This document shows, piece after piece, positions 32,061 to 41,084 of a stretch of DNA of 64,000 bases; within the stretch, counting starts at the first letter, position 1, and each line of letters starts with the position of its first letter. Source of the stretch: Primorskyibacter sedentarius (GTDB lineage: Bacteria > Pseudomonadota > Alphaproteobacteria > Rhodobacterales > Rhodobacteraceae); assembly GCF_004342065.1 (NCBI RefSeq), contig NZ_SLZU01000017.1, forward strand, positions 20,230-84,229. Direction: 5' to 3'. The notes under the pieces are model-generated. The model saw nothing but the letters and a program-made list of their open reading frames with translations, did no database searches and had not been told where the DNA came from. Position numbers and translations under genes: made by a program.

Positions 32061-32492
32061 ATGAGCGACCGCATCTTCGGCGGGTTCGGGCTGGCGCTTG
32101 CCATCTTCTACGTCTGGGCCGCGACCACCATCAAAGACAGTTTCATGGTCGACATCGTCGGCCCTCGGGCTTTCCCCTACATCGTGGGCACCGTTCTTGG
32201 CCTGACGTCGATCTACTTCGTGATCCGTCCGGACAAGGAACCCGACTGGCCCATCCTCAAGGATCTGGCAGAGATCCTTTTTGCCGCGGCCGTGATGCTG
32301 GCCTATTGCTGGGTGCTGCCCGAAGTGGGCTTCGTGATCGCCACCATTTTTGCCACCGCCTATCTGACGTGGCGCCTGGGCAGTGCGCCGCTGTGGTCTC
32401 TGGTCACCGGGCTCGCAACCTCCGTCGGCATCTACGTCGTGTTTCACCTGATCCTTGGCCTTTCGCTGGCCAAGGGCCCCTTCGGCTTCTGA
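32061..32492 (+). CDS. tctB: TctB small membrane subunit
   Basis: A 143-residue, four-helix membrane protein, the poorly conserved small subunit of TTT transporters. The DIVGPRAFPYIVG stretch after the first helix is the recognisable family feature. The ATG at 32061 follows GGAGACGACT. It sits between tctC and tctA, nine bases before the latter. Confidence 0.88.
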   Translation: MSDRIFGGFGLALAIFYVWAATTIKDSFMVDIVGPRAFPYIVGTVLGLTSIYFVIRPDKEPDWPILKDLAEILFAAAVMLAYCWVLPEVGFVIATIFATAYLTWRLGSAPLWSLVTGLATSVGIYVVFHLILGLSLAKGPFGF

Positions 32493-32501
32493 GGCGTCAC
32501 C

Positions 32502-34040
32502 ATGGAAATCCTGTCCCTTCTTGCTGACGGTTTCGCGGTCGCCCTGACGCCGCAGAACCTCTTTCTTTCCGTGCTGGGCTGCTTTCTTGGCACGCTCATG
32601 GGTGCCTTGCCCGGGCTTGGCCCCGCCAACGGGGTTGCGATCCTCATTCCCATCGCCTTTTCGCTCGGGCTTGGCCCGACGCCCTCGCTGATCCTGCTCA
32701 CAAGCGTCTATTACGGCGCGATGTATGGTGGGCGGATCTCTTCGATCCTGCTGAATATCCCCGGTGACGAACCGGCGATGATGACCTGTCTTGACGGCTA
32801 TCCGATGGCGCAGCAGGGCAAGGCGGGCGAGGCGCTCTCGCTTTCGGGCGTGGCCTCTTTCGTCGGCGCCTTTGTCGCGACATGCGGGCTGGTGCTGCTG
32901 GCGCCGCAGCTGGTCAAGATCGCGCTTCTGTTCGGCCCGGCAGAGTATTTCGTGCTCTTCACCGTCGCCTTCGCGACGCTTGGCGGCATCTCATCCACCA
33001 ATCAGGCGAAATCGGCCTTTGCCGCCGCACTTGGTCTGGGCATCGCGATGATCGGCAGTGACAGCCAGACCGGCTCGCAGCGATTCACCTTCGGCCATAT
33101 CCACTTGTATGACGGCATCGATTTCCTGATCGCCATTGTCGGTCTTTTCGCTCTGTCAGAAGTGTTCATTTTCCTTGAACATCACCGTGGCGGGGCGGCC
33201 AGTGCCGGTACGGCCAAAGTCGGGCGTATCATGCCGGACTTCTCGATGATCAAACGGTGCATCCCCTCGATGGCGCGCGGCACGGGGCTTGGTTTTTTCG
33301 CAGGGGTTCTTCCCGGTGCGGGCGCGTCTCTGGGGTCGTTCCTGGCCTATTCTCTGGAAAAACAGGCCGTTGACCGTGACGGCAAGACCTTTGGCAAGGG
33401 CGACCCGCGCGGTGTTGCAGCGCCAGAGGCGGGAAACAACGCAGCCTCCGGCGGGGCGCTGGTGCCAATGCTGGCGCTTGGCGTCCCGGGATCGGGCACG
33501 ACGGCGGTGCTTCTGGCCGTGTTGTTGCAGCTCAACATCACGCCCGGTCCGCTGCTTTTTACCAAGAACCCGGATGTGGTCTGGGGGCTGATCGCGGCGC
33601 TGTTCCTTGCGAACTTCATCCTGCTGGCAATGAACATTCCGTTGGTTGGCATCTTCACCCGCGTGCTGATGGTGCCGACCCGTATCCTGATGCCGGTGGT
33701 GGCGATGATTTCGTTCGTTGGCATCTACTCGATCACCGGTTCGACCTTCGACGTGATGTTGATGGTGGGGTTCGGCGTGGCGGGTTGGCTTCTGCGCAAG
33801 CTTGAAGTGCCGCTTGTGCCCGTCATCCTTGGCATCCTTCTGGGCAACCAGATGGAGGTGAACCTGCGCCGCGCGATGACGATCTCGGACGGGGACTGGT
33901 TGATCCTTGTGGGAAGCCCCCTGACCATCATCCTCTGGATCATCGCGATCACGGGCTTCGTCTTGCCGATGCTGCTCGGGCGCCGCGTGAAGAAACGGAT
34001 GGAAGCCGCCAGAAACGAAGAAGAATTCGTCGGGGATTGA
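32502..34040 (+). CDS. tctA: TctA large membrane subunit
   Basis: A 512-residue integral membrane protein with about 11-12 helices, the channel of the TTT transporter. Two family signatures are visible: GALPGLGPANGVAILIP near residue 37 and GVLPGAGASLGSFLAY near 270, plus YGGRISSILLNIPGDEPA. Transport is ion-driven and uses the TctC-bound acid. The substrate should be a carboxylate processed by the downstream enzymes. Confidence 0.95.
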   Translation: MEILSLLADGFAVALTPQNLFLSVLGCFLGTLMGALPGLGPANGVAILIPIAFSLGLGPTPSLILLTSVYYGAMYGGRISSILLNIPGDEPAMMTCLDGYPMAQQGKAGEALSLSGVASFVGAFVATCGLVLLAPQLVKIALLFGPAEYFVLFTVAFATLGGISSTNQAKSAFAAALGLGIAMIGSDSQTGSQRFTFGHIHLYDGIDFLIAIVGLFALSEVFIFLEHHRGGAASAGTAKVGRIMPDFSMIKRCIPSMARGTGLGFFAGVLPGAGASLGSFLAYSLEKQAVDRDGKTFGKGDPRGVAAPEAGNNAASGGALVPMLALGVPGSGTTAVLLAVLLQLNITPGPLLFTKNPDVVWGLIAALFLANFILLAMNIPLVGIFTRVLMVPTRILMPVVAMISFVGIYSITGSTFDVMLMVGFGVAGWLLRKLEVPLVPVILGILLGNQMEVNLRRAMTISDGDWLILVGSPLTIILWIIAITGFVLPMLLGRRVKKRMEAARNEEEFVGD

Positions 34041-34092
34041 TCCCCGGCAACCTGAGACCTTGGCCCCGTATGGCCGACAACTGGAGACTAGA

Positions 34093-35166
34093 ATGCGTAT
34101 CATGACCCTGCCGTGCGACGGCATCGGACCCGAAATCATGGCAGCAACGCTGGAGGTGGTGGAGGCCGCGAACAAGCGGTTCGACCTTGGTTTGACCTTC
34201 ACCGAAGAGGAGTCCGGCTTTCCCAGCCTGAAAAATCACGGCATCACCCTGCGCGAAGAAGTGCTTGACCGCGCTCGCAATGATTTCGACGGGGTTATCC
34301 TGGGTACCCAATCGCATATGGATTACCCGCCCGTGGCCGAAGGCGGGCGCAACGTGTCCGCAGGGTTCCGGATCGGGCTTGATCTTTATGCCAATGTCAG
34401 GCCCGCCCGAAGCCGCGATTTCATCCCCAACAAGGCGCCGGGCATGGACCTTGTCATCATGCGCGAAGCGACCGAAGGGTTCTATCCCGACCGCAACATG
34501 TTCAAGGGGGTGGGAGAGATGATGCCCGATCCCGACATGGCCCTGTCAGTGCGCAAGATCACGCGGCACGGATCGACGCGCATCTGCCGCGAGGCATTCA
34601 AACTGGCGATGCAGCGCGACAAGAAAGTGGCGGCGATCCACAAGGCCAACTCCTTTCTGATGACCGATGGGCTGTTCCTGGAATGCTTTCGTGAGGTGGC
34701 AAAGGACTTCCCCGAGGTCGAGACCGAAGAGCTCATCGTGGATGCCTTTGCCGCGCTTCTGGTGCGCAAGCCCGAAACCTATGACGTCGTCGTGGCGACC
34801 AATTTCTATGGCGATATCCTGTCTGATCTGGCCTCGGAACTGTCGGGCTCGCTTGGCCTTGCCGGGTCGATCAATGCCAATGCGGAAACGGGTCTTTGCT
34901 GCGCGCAGGCACAGCACGGCTCTGCCCCGGATATCGCGGGCAAGAACATTGCCAACCCGACCTCGTTGATCCTGTCGGCGGCGATGATGCTGACATGGCT
35001 GGGCGAACAGCGCGGCGTGCAAAAGCTGATGGACGCCGGTACCTGCATCACCGAAGCTGTCGACGCGGTGATCGACGATCCGGCCAGACGCACCCGCGAT
35101 CTGGGCGGTATTGTGAATTGCGACACGTTTGGAACCTATGTCGCACAGCAGGTCGCCGGCGCCTGA
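34093..35166 (+). CDS. isocitrate/isopropylmalate dehydrogenase family enzyme
   Basis: A 357-residue NAD(P)- and metal-dependent beta-decarboxylating dehydrogenase-family protein. It has LPCDGIGPEIM near the start, the substrate-binding arginine region (DLYANVRPARS, then REATEGFY), and the metal-binding DAFAALLVRKPETYDVVV and TNFYGDILSDLASELSGSLG stretches. The ATG at 34093 follows CTGGAGA. It is not a leucine-pathway gene by context: it lies between a carboxylate transporter and an acid-sugar kinase. It probably oxidises the imported hydroxy-acid (tartrate-, threonate- or homologous-type); the exact substrate is open. Confidence 0.87.
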   Translation: MRIMTLPCDGIGPEIMAATLEVVEAANKRFDLGLTFTEEESGFPSLKNHGITLREEVLDRARNDFDGVILGTQSHMDYPPVAEGGRNVSAGFRIGLDLYANVRPARSRDFIPNKAPGMDLVIMREATEGFYPDRNMFKGVGEMMPDPDMALSVRKITRHGSTRICREAFKLAMQRDKKVAAIHKANSFLMTDGLFLECFREVAKDFPEVETEELIVDAFAALLVRKPETYDVVVATNFYGDILSDLASELSGSLGLAGSINANAETGLCCAQAQHGSAPDIAGKNIANPTSLILSAAMMLTWLGEQRGVQKLMDAGTCITEAVDAVIDDPARRTRDLGGIVNCDTFGTYVAQQVAGA

Positions 35167-35220
35167 ATGCCCTATGCGAGGTGCCGACCGTCGGCGCCTC
35201 CTTTCGGAAGTGGAGATCCC

Positions 35221-35892
35221 ATGCCCACCGGTCCTCGCATCGCCTTGATCCACGCCACGCGTGTCGCGATTGATCCAATTGAACTCGCGGTCAGGGAGCT
35301 GTGGCCGCAGGCAGAGACCGTATCCATCCTGGATGAGGGGCTCTCGGCGGACAGGGCGAGCGGGCGGGCCAGTCTTGAAACGCTCAACGCCCGTATCGTG
35401 ACATTGGCGCGCTATGCGGAAGGGATGAAACCGGATGGTATCCTCTATACCTGTTCGGCCTTTGGCCGGGGAATTGTAGAGGCCGCCGCGACCTCTGCTC
35501 TGCCGGTGCTCAAACCCAACGAGGCCATGTTCGAAGCAGCCTTTGACCACGGAACTGACATTGCGATGATCTATACGTTCCCCCCGGCCGTGACGGGTAT
35601 GGAAGAGGAGTTTGCCGAAGAGGCTGCGCGACGGGGGTCGCAGGCAAGGCTGCGGTCAATCCATGCCGGGGGCGCGCTGGAGGCGCTGCGGGCAGGGGAC
35701 GCTGATGCGCACAACCGGCTGATTGCCCAAGCCGCGCAGGCGATTGGCACCGCCGACGCGATACTGCTTGCCCATTTCTCCATGGCGCGTGCCGCGCATT
35801 CGGTGCGATCCGTGACCGGCATACCGGTGCTTTCCAGCCCGGAAACAGCTATTCGCAAGTTACAGGCGGCGTTGACCCAACGCCCGGAATGA
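35221..35892 (+). CDS. Asp/Glu-racemase superfamily protein with one catalytic Cys
   Basis: A 223-residue protein of the aspartate/glutamate/hydantoin racemase fold. The first active-site cysteine is C78 in ILYTCSAFGRG. The second, usually in a GCT-type motif of the C-terminal half, is missing: the region reads LLAHFSMARAAHSV. Two cysteines are needed for racemisation; single-Cys members include decarboxylases and isomerases. It may therefore isomerise or decarboxylate a pathway acid instead of racemising it. GGAAGTGGAGA precedes the ATG. It lies within the operon, 12 bases before otnK. Confidence 0.82.
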   Translation: MPTGPRIALIHATRVAIDPIELAVRELWPQAETVSILDEGLSADRASGRASLETLNARIVTLARYAEGMKPDGILYTCSAFGRGIVEAAATSALPVLKPNEAMFEAAFDHGTDIAMIYTFPPAVTGMEEEFAEEAARRGSQARLRSIHAGGALEALRAGDADAHNRLIAQAAQAIGTADAILLAHFSMARAAHSVRSVTGIPVLSSPETAIRKLQAALTQRPE

Positions 35893-35904
35893 GGAAAGAC
35901 CGAG

Positions 35905-37191
35905 ATGCTGATTGGTGTCATAGCCGATGATTTTACCGGGGCAAGCGACATTGCGAACACCCTTGCCAAGGGCATAGCGCCCGAGGGCGGCTTGGCGACA
36001 GCGCAGTTTCCCGGCACCCCAAGCCAGCCCGCGCCCGCGCATCTGGAGGCGGGCGTCATTTCTTTGAAAAGCCGGACGGCCCCTACCCAAACGGCCGTTG
36101 CAGACAGCCTCGCGGCGCTGAACTGGTTGCTGGATCAAGGGTGTCAGCAGATCATCTTCAAATATTGTTCGACCTTCGATTCCACACCCGAGGGAAATAT
36201 CGGGCCTGTCGGTGAGGCCTTGGCGCTGGCGCTGAATGCACGTGCCGTTGTGGTTTGTCCCGCCTTTCCCACGGTCGGGCGCACCCTCTATCAGGGGCAT
36301 CTTTTTGTCTTTGACAAGTTGCTCAGCGAAAGCGGCATGGAACATCATCCGCTGACACCCATGACAGACCCCGACATTCGGCGTGTCCTCGGCCGCCAAA
36401 CGCAACAGGGCGTTGGCCATGTTGCCCAGACGGTTGTGAGCGCAGGCGTGCAGAGCGTCGCCTCTGCCCTGGCCGCGCAGGCGGAAGGTGGCACCATGTT
36501 CGCAGTGGTGGATGCAACCTCCGATCAGGATCTCTTGACGATCGGAGAGGCCATCGCCGATGCGCCGCTGATCACCGGCGGGTCCGGCATCGCCTTGGGC
36601 TTGCCGCGCAACTTCATCCGCAAGGGGCTGGCAAAGGGGGCAGAGACGGATCTGATCGCCCAGCCCGGCCCGCAGGCCATTCTGGCCGGGTCCTGCTCCG
36701 GGGCGACGCGCGGGCAGGTCGAGCTGCATGCCAAGACACAGCCCAGCTACGCCATCGACGTGCCCAAGGTCATGGCAGGGGATGTCACGGCGCAGTCTTT
36801 GGTGGGATTCATCCAAAGCCATCAGGGAGAGGCGCCGCTGGTCTATTCGTCGGGCGCGCCCGAGATGGTCAGGGCCATTCAGAAAGAGTTCGGCCGGGAA
36901 CAGGTGGCGTCCAGACTGGACGCCCTGTTTGCAGAAACCGCACGCCTCCTGGTTGGGCTGGGGTATCGCAAAATCGTGGTTGCGGGCGGGGAAACCTCGG
37001 GCGCCGTGGCCCAAGCGGTGGCCGAGGCAAAGGGCAGCCCGGCGATGCAGATCGGACCCGAAATCGACCCCGGCGTGCCGGTTCTGAGCCTCGGCTCAGC
37101 CGAGCCTGTGCTGCTCGCCCTGAAATCGGGGAATTTCGGTGCGCCCGACTTTTTTGCCAAGGCGCTGACCATCATGGGAGCGGGCAAATGA
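35905..37191 (+). CDS. otnK: four-carbon acid sugar kinase OtnK (DUF1537 family)
   Basis: A 428-residue ATP-dependent kinase; characterised OtnK phosphorylates 3-oxo-tetronate at C4. N-terminal DUF1537 motifs are IADDFTGASDIANTL and KYCSTFDSTPEGNIGPV. The C-terminal nucleotide-binding domain has VYSSGAPEM and VVAGGETSGAV. The length is typical. It overlaps otnC by ATGA, the usual pair order. The DUF1537 family also includes threonate and erythronate kinases, so the specific assignment rests on the OtnC partner. Confidence 0.9.
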   Translation: MLIGVIADDFTGASDIANTLAKGIAPEGGLATAQFPGTPSQPAPAHLEAGVISLKSRTAPTQTAVADSLAALNWLLDQGCQQIIFKYCSTFDSTPEGNIGPVGEALALALNARAVVVCPAFPTVGRTLYQGHLFVFDKLLSESGMEHHPLTPMTDPDIRRVLGRQTQQGVGHVAQTVVSAGVQSVASALAAQAEGGTMFAVVDATSDQDLLTIGEAIADAPLITGGSGIALGLPRNFIRKGLAKGAETDLIAQPGPQAILAGSCSGATRGQVELHAKTQPSYAIDVPKVMAGDVTAQSLVGFIQSHQGEAPLVYSSGAPEMVRAIQKEFGREQVASRLDALFAETARLLVGLGYRKIVVAGGETSGAVAQAVAEAKGSPAMQIGPEIDPGVPVLSLGSAEPVLLALKSGNFGAPDFFAKALTIMGAGK

Positions 37192-37829
37192 CATCCAGTG
37201 AAAGCCAAGCCCGCGAGGAAATGGCACGGTTGTGCAAGTCTCTTTTTGATCGCGGATTCTCGGTCGGGACTGCGGGAAATGTCTCGGTCCGGCTGGAAGA
37301 CGGTATCCTCATGACCCCGACCAATGTCCGGCTGGGCGATCTGGACCCCGACCGTATCGCCAAGATCGACAAGGACGGCAATCACATCGCTGGCGACCGC
37401 CCGACCAAGGAAGTTTTCCTGCATCAGGCGTTCTACGAAACCCGCCCAGATGCGGGCGCTGTCGTGCACCTGCATTCGACCTGGGCCACCGCCTTGTCCT
37501 GCCTTGAAGATGTGGACCCGGACGACTGCATCCCGCCCCTGACCCCTTACGTCGTCATGCGGGTCGGCAGCGTGAAGCGCGTCCCATATGTCAAACCCGG
37601 TGATCCCAGATCTGGCGATCTGATCCGCGCGCTCAAGGGAAAATATGCCGCTGTTCTGCTTGGCAATCACGGACCGGTCGTCAGTGGCAAGACCCTGTTT
37701 TCCGCCGTCTGTGCGGCGGAAGAGCTGGAAGAAACGGCGAAACTTCTGGTCGCGCTACGCGGGCAGAAAACCACGCTGCTGACCAATGACGAGGTCGCCG
37801 ATCTGAAGGCAACCTTTGGAACCATCTGA
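37188..37829 (+). CDS. otnC: 3-oxo-tetronate 4-phosphate decarboxylase OtnC (class II aldolase fold)
   Basis: A 213-residue class II aldolase/adducin-family enzyme. Zinc ligands are in VVHLHSTWATAL and the late LLGNHGPVVSG. The N-terminal GFSVGTAGNVSVRL phosphate-binding loop and the catalytic Glu in DRPTKEVFLH are present. Paired with OtnK it is expected to decarboxylate 3-oxo-tetronate 4-phosphate to dihydroxyacetone phosphate. Overlaps the kinase gene by four bases. Confidence 0.9.
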   Translation: MTSSESQAREEMARLCKSLFDRGFSVGTAGNVSVRLEDGILMTPTNVRLGDLDPDRIAKIDKDGNHIAGDRPTKEVFLHQAFYETRPDAGAVVHLHSTWATALSCLEDVDPDDCIPPLTPYVVMRVGSVKRVPYVKPGDPRSGDLIRALKGKYAAVLLGNHGPVVSGKTLFSAVCAAEELEETAKLLVALRGQKTTLLTNDEVADLKATFGTI

Positions 37830-37836
37830 GGATATC

Positions 37837-38310
37837 ATGAAAACAGCCGACCTGATTGATGACCACGCATCCCACCTGCGCCTTGTGCATTTGCCTTTCC
37901 GAAAATTCGGTCGAAAACCGTTTATCGGGGGCCGGATCGAGACGGTCAAATGCTTTGAAGACAATACCACCTTGCGGGCTCTTTTGCAGACGCCCGGCGA
38001 GGGGCGGATTCTTGTCGTCGACGGTGGCGCCTCTACACGCATTGCCATTCTGGGCGATATGATCGCGGGTTTTGCGATTGAAAACGGATGGCAAGGTTTG
38101 ATCATCAACGGCGCCATTCGCGACAGTGTCGAGATTGACGCGATGGAGATCGCGGTCTTTGCCCTTGGAACCTCGCCGGTGAAATCGGCCAAGGAGGGGT
38201 GGGGCAAGTCCGGGTGTGAAATTGCGTTCGGCGGGGTTGTCTTTGAACCCGGCACCTACGTCTACGCGGATGCGGACGGGGTATTGCACAGCGCGACGGA
38301 ACTCGGGTGA
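37837..38310 (+). CDS. RraA-like protein
   Basis: A 157-residue protein of the RraA/HMG-aldolase fold. The conserved VVDGGASTRIAILGDMIAG stretch and the Arg-Asp of INGAIRDSVEIDAMEIAVFALG are both present. In E. coli RraA inhibits RNase E, whereas relatives are divalent-metal-dependent retro-aldolases or decarboxylases acting on oxo-diacids. It is very close to classic RraA in length and motif order. Inside a catabolic operon an enzymatic role (aldolase, oxaloacetate-type decarboxylase) is more likely; both remain possible. Confidence 0.85.
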   Translation: MKTADLIDDHASHLRLVHLPFRKFGRKPFIGGRIETVKCFEDNTTLRALLQTPGEGRILVVDGGASTRIAILGDMIAGFAIENGWQGLIINGAIRDSVEIDAMEIAVFALGTSPVKSAKEGWGKSGCEIAFGGVVFEPGTYVYADADGVLHSATELG

Positions 38311-40934
38311 CGTCTCGCGGCTCCACCTTGCCGCGAAGCAGCCACGCAGCACCACACCAGAAGGCGCTTGAATTTACGGACCTGCCGAAACTGCTGGGCA
38401 GCAGGCTATACCGGCTGCCCCATGTTCTCAGACTTTTGGCGGAAAATCACCTGCGGTCGGGCGGGCAACCGGAAATGCTGCTGGAGACGCTCGACAGCTG
38501 GCTGGCCACGGGAAAGGGCGGGGCTGAACTGGTCTTTCGCCCCAATCGTATCCTGATGCATGACACGACCTGCACGCCTGCGCTGGCCGATATTGCCGGG
38601 CTGCGGGACGCGCTGGCAGAGGCCGGGCAAGACCCGGAACGCTTGATGCCCAGCTTGCCGGTGGATGTCTCTGTCGATCATTCGCTGGCCGTTGATGTCT
38701 ATGCTTGCAAGACAGCGCTTGCCCGAAACGGCAGGAACGAGATTGCGCGCAATTCCGAACGATATGCCTTCATGAAATGGGCCTCCCACAACATGCCGGG
38801 GGTGCGGGTACACCCGCCCGGCACGGGGATCATGCACACAATCAATCTGGAGCAACTGGCGACTGTAGTGGTCGTGGATGACGCAGGGTTTGCGCATCCG
38901 GACATGCTGTTGGGTACAGACAGCCACACGCCGATGATCAACGGGATTGGTGTTCTTGGCTGGGGCGTCGGGGGGCTAGAGGCGGAAAGCGTCATTTTCG
39001 GGCAATCGGTATCGCTGGCCGTGCCGGACGTGGTGGGCGTCGAGCTGACAGGGGCGCTGCCGTCTGGAGCAACTCCCACGGAACTGGCGCTGGTGGTGAC
39101 GCATGTGCTGCGCGCGCTTGGCGTCACCGGCAGTTTTGTCGAGTTTTTCGGGGTCGGCGTGTCTGGCCTTAGCGCGGATGCCCGCGCCGTGGTTGCCAAT
39201 ATGGCGCCGGAATACGGGGCATCAACGGGATTTTTCCCGGTAGATGATGAAGTGATAGCCTATCTTCGGCGCACAGGCCGGAAGGCGGAGCTGATCGACA
39301 GCATCGCGCCGGTTTTTCGACAGATGGGGCTTTGGTTCGATCCGGATGAACGCCCGCAGTACAACCGCCAGATCAGGATTGACCTGTCCGAAATCGGGCC
39401 CCGGATTGCCGGGCCGCGCAGGCCTCAGGATTGCTGCCTGCCCAAAGATGCCGGTCGCGAAATCGAGCTGGCCATCGGTCGCAAACTGGCGCCATCGCCT
39501 GCGGACGTCTCAACCGTTCCTGATGGGGCGGTGGGCATCGCTGCGATCACCAGCTGCACCAATACGTCTGACCCTCGCATGATGATGGCTGCCGGGTTGC
39601 TTGCCCGCAAGGCGCGCAGATTTGGTCTTCGCCCGCCGGATTGGGTGAAGACGTCGCTGGCGCCGGGGTCGCCATCGGCGCAGGCCTATCTGCACCGCGC
39701 GGGCCTGCTCGAAGACCTCGAAGCCGCAGGTTTTGGCATTGTCGGATTTGGCTGTACCACCTGCATCGGAAATTCCGGCCCTTTGCCTTCGCTGGTCGAA
39801 CAGGCGATCACGGATGGCCGCGCCATCTGCGCCGTGCTGTCGGGCAATCGAAATTTTCCGGGACGGGTCCATCCGAAACTTGACCTCGCCTTTCTTGCCT
39901 CGCCTCCGATGGTTGTGGCTTACGCTTTGAAGGGAGTTGTCACAGGGGATATTCTTACAGACCCTATCGGCCGGTCGGGTGACGGGCGGCAGGTCACGCT
40001 TTCCGACATTTGGCCAACCGAAGAAGAGGTCAGCGCAGCGCTTGCCAAGGGCTTCCAGTCGGACGACGTGGTGCAGGAATTCGCGCAAGCGCAGAAGAGC
40101 ACAGCGTGGGCCGGGATCAAGGCCGTGAAGGCTGCGCAGTTTCCATGGGACCCGGCCTCCCGCTATCTTCGACGACCGAAATTTGCGTCGAGGGACGAAA
40201 CCTCGCGCTTGGGTCATTACCGCGCCGCGCCACTGATGGTGCTGGGCGACGACATGACCACTGATCACATCTCGCCCGCTGGTTGGGTTGACCCGCAAAG
40301 CGCGGCAGGACGGTGGCTGATCGAACGGGGCGGAAATCCGGAAGACCTGAATGTTTATGCGGCCTATCGCGGCAATTGGGAGGTGATGCTGCGCGGCTTG
40401 TTCACCAACAGGCTGGCGGTTAACGCGCTCGCCGACGATCTTCCGCCCGCCCACACGGTACTGGCAGACGGGCGGCCGCGCCCGGTATTCGAGGCGGCCA
40501 ATCTGCTCCAGTCCGCTGGGCAGTCCAGCGTAATTCTGGCAGGTGACAGGTATGGTATGGGCTCCAGCCGGGATTGGGCCGCCAAGGGGGTGGCCTTGCT
40601 GGGGGTGCGCGCGATCATTGCCGTTGGGTTTGAACGCATCCATCGCAGCAACTTGATCGGAATGGGGGTGGTTCCCCTTCAAATCATTGACGGGTTTGTT
40701 CCGCACGATGCGGGGCTGCTGCCGTCTGACCGGTTTGAAGTCACCCTGCCGCATCAGACACTGGAGCCAGGGCTGGAAACCGACGTGATCCTTCATTGCA
40801 AGGGCGCTGCCATGCGGACCATTCGTTGCCGGGTCGCTGTTGAGACCCTGCAAGAGGTCGAAACCCTGCGTGGAGGGGGCATCCTGCCCGGTATCCTTCG
40901 CAGTTTTTCAACGCAAAGAAATAGGCAGAGATAA
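38307..40934 (+). CDS. acnA: aconitase family hydratase (AcnA type)
   Basis: An 875-residue iron-sulfur hydro-lyase of the AcnA/IRP branch. The 4Fe-4S cysteines are in AITSCTNTSDPRM and GFGCTTCIGNSG. The C-terminal swivel domain has DRYGMGSSRDWAAKG and the substrate Arg region IHRSNLIGMGVVPLQ. It starts at a GTG overlapping the RraA-like stop. It may be the cell's second aconitase, adapted to a citrate- or homocitrate-like substrate of this operon. An AcnD-like 2-methylcitrate dehydratase role cannot be ruled out by eye, but no prp genes are near. Confidence 0.9.
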   Translation: MTSRGSTLPRSSHAAPHQKALEFTDLPKLLGSRLYRLPHVLRLLAENHLRSGGQPEMLLETLDSWLATGKGGAELVFRPNRILMHDTTCTPALADIAGLRDALAEAGQDPERLMPSLPVDVSVDHSLAVDVYACKTALARNGRNEIARNSERYAFMKWASHNMPGVRVHPPGTGIMHTINLEQLATVVVVDDAGFAHPDMLLGTDSHTPMINGIGVLGWGVGGLEAESVIFGQSVSLAVPDVVGVELTGALPSGATPTELALVVTHVLRALGVTGSFVEFFGVGVSGLSADARAVVANMAPEYGASTGFFPVDDEVIAYLRRTGRKAELIDSIAPVFRQMGLWFDPDERPQYNRQIRIDLSEIGPRIAGPRRPQDCCLPKDAGREIELAIGRKLAPSPADVSTVPDGAVGIAAITSCTNTSDPRMMMAAGLLARKARRFGLRPPDWVKTSLAPGSPSAQAYLHRAGLLEDLEAAGFGIVGFGCTTCIGNSGPLPSLVEQAITDGRAICAVLSGNRNFPGRVHPKLDLAFLASPPMVVAYALKGVVTGDILTDPIGRSGDGRQVTLSDIWPTEEEVSAALAKGFQSDDVVQEFAQAQKSTAWAGIKAVKAAQFPWDPASRYLRRPKFASRDETSRLGHYRAAPLMVLGDDMTTDHISPAGWVDPQSAAGRWLIERGGNPEDLNVYAAYRGNWEVMLRGLFTNRLAVNALADDLPPAHTVLADGRPRPVFEAANLLQSAGQSSVILAGDRYGMGSSRDWAAKGVALLGVRAIIAVGFERIHRSNLIGMGVVPLQIIDGFVPHDAGLLPSDRFEVTLPHQTLEPGLETDVILHCKGAAMRTIRCRVAVETLQEVETLRGGGILPGILRSFSTQRNRQR

Positions 40935-41084
40935 TCGAATACATTTAAAAAATAACGATTTTGGAGCCTTCCGATATGAGTGGTTCACCAGCCCCATTTG
41001 GCCCTCTTTGCACGTCCAACCCCGCTGTCAGAAGTTACTTCCACAAGGGCCGTTCAAGCCGCTGAAACGGGGAAAGATGTCCGA

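Noticed and set aside
39510..40853. 447-codon open frame antisense to aconitase
   Set aside because: Aconitase cysteine and swivel motifs on the plus strand establish the coding frame.
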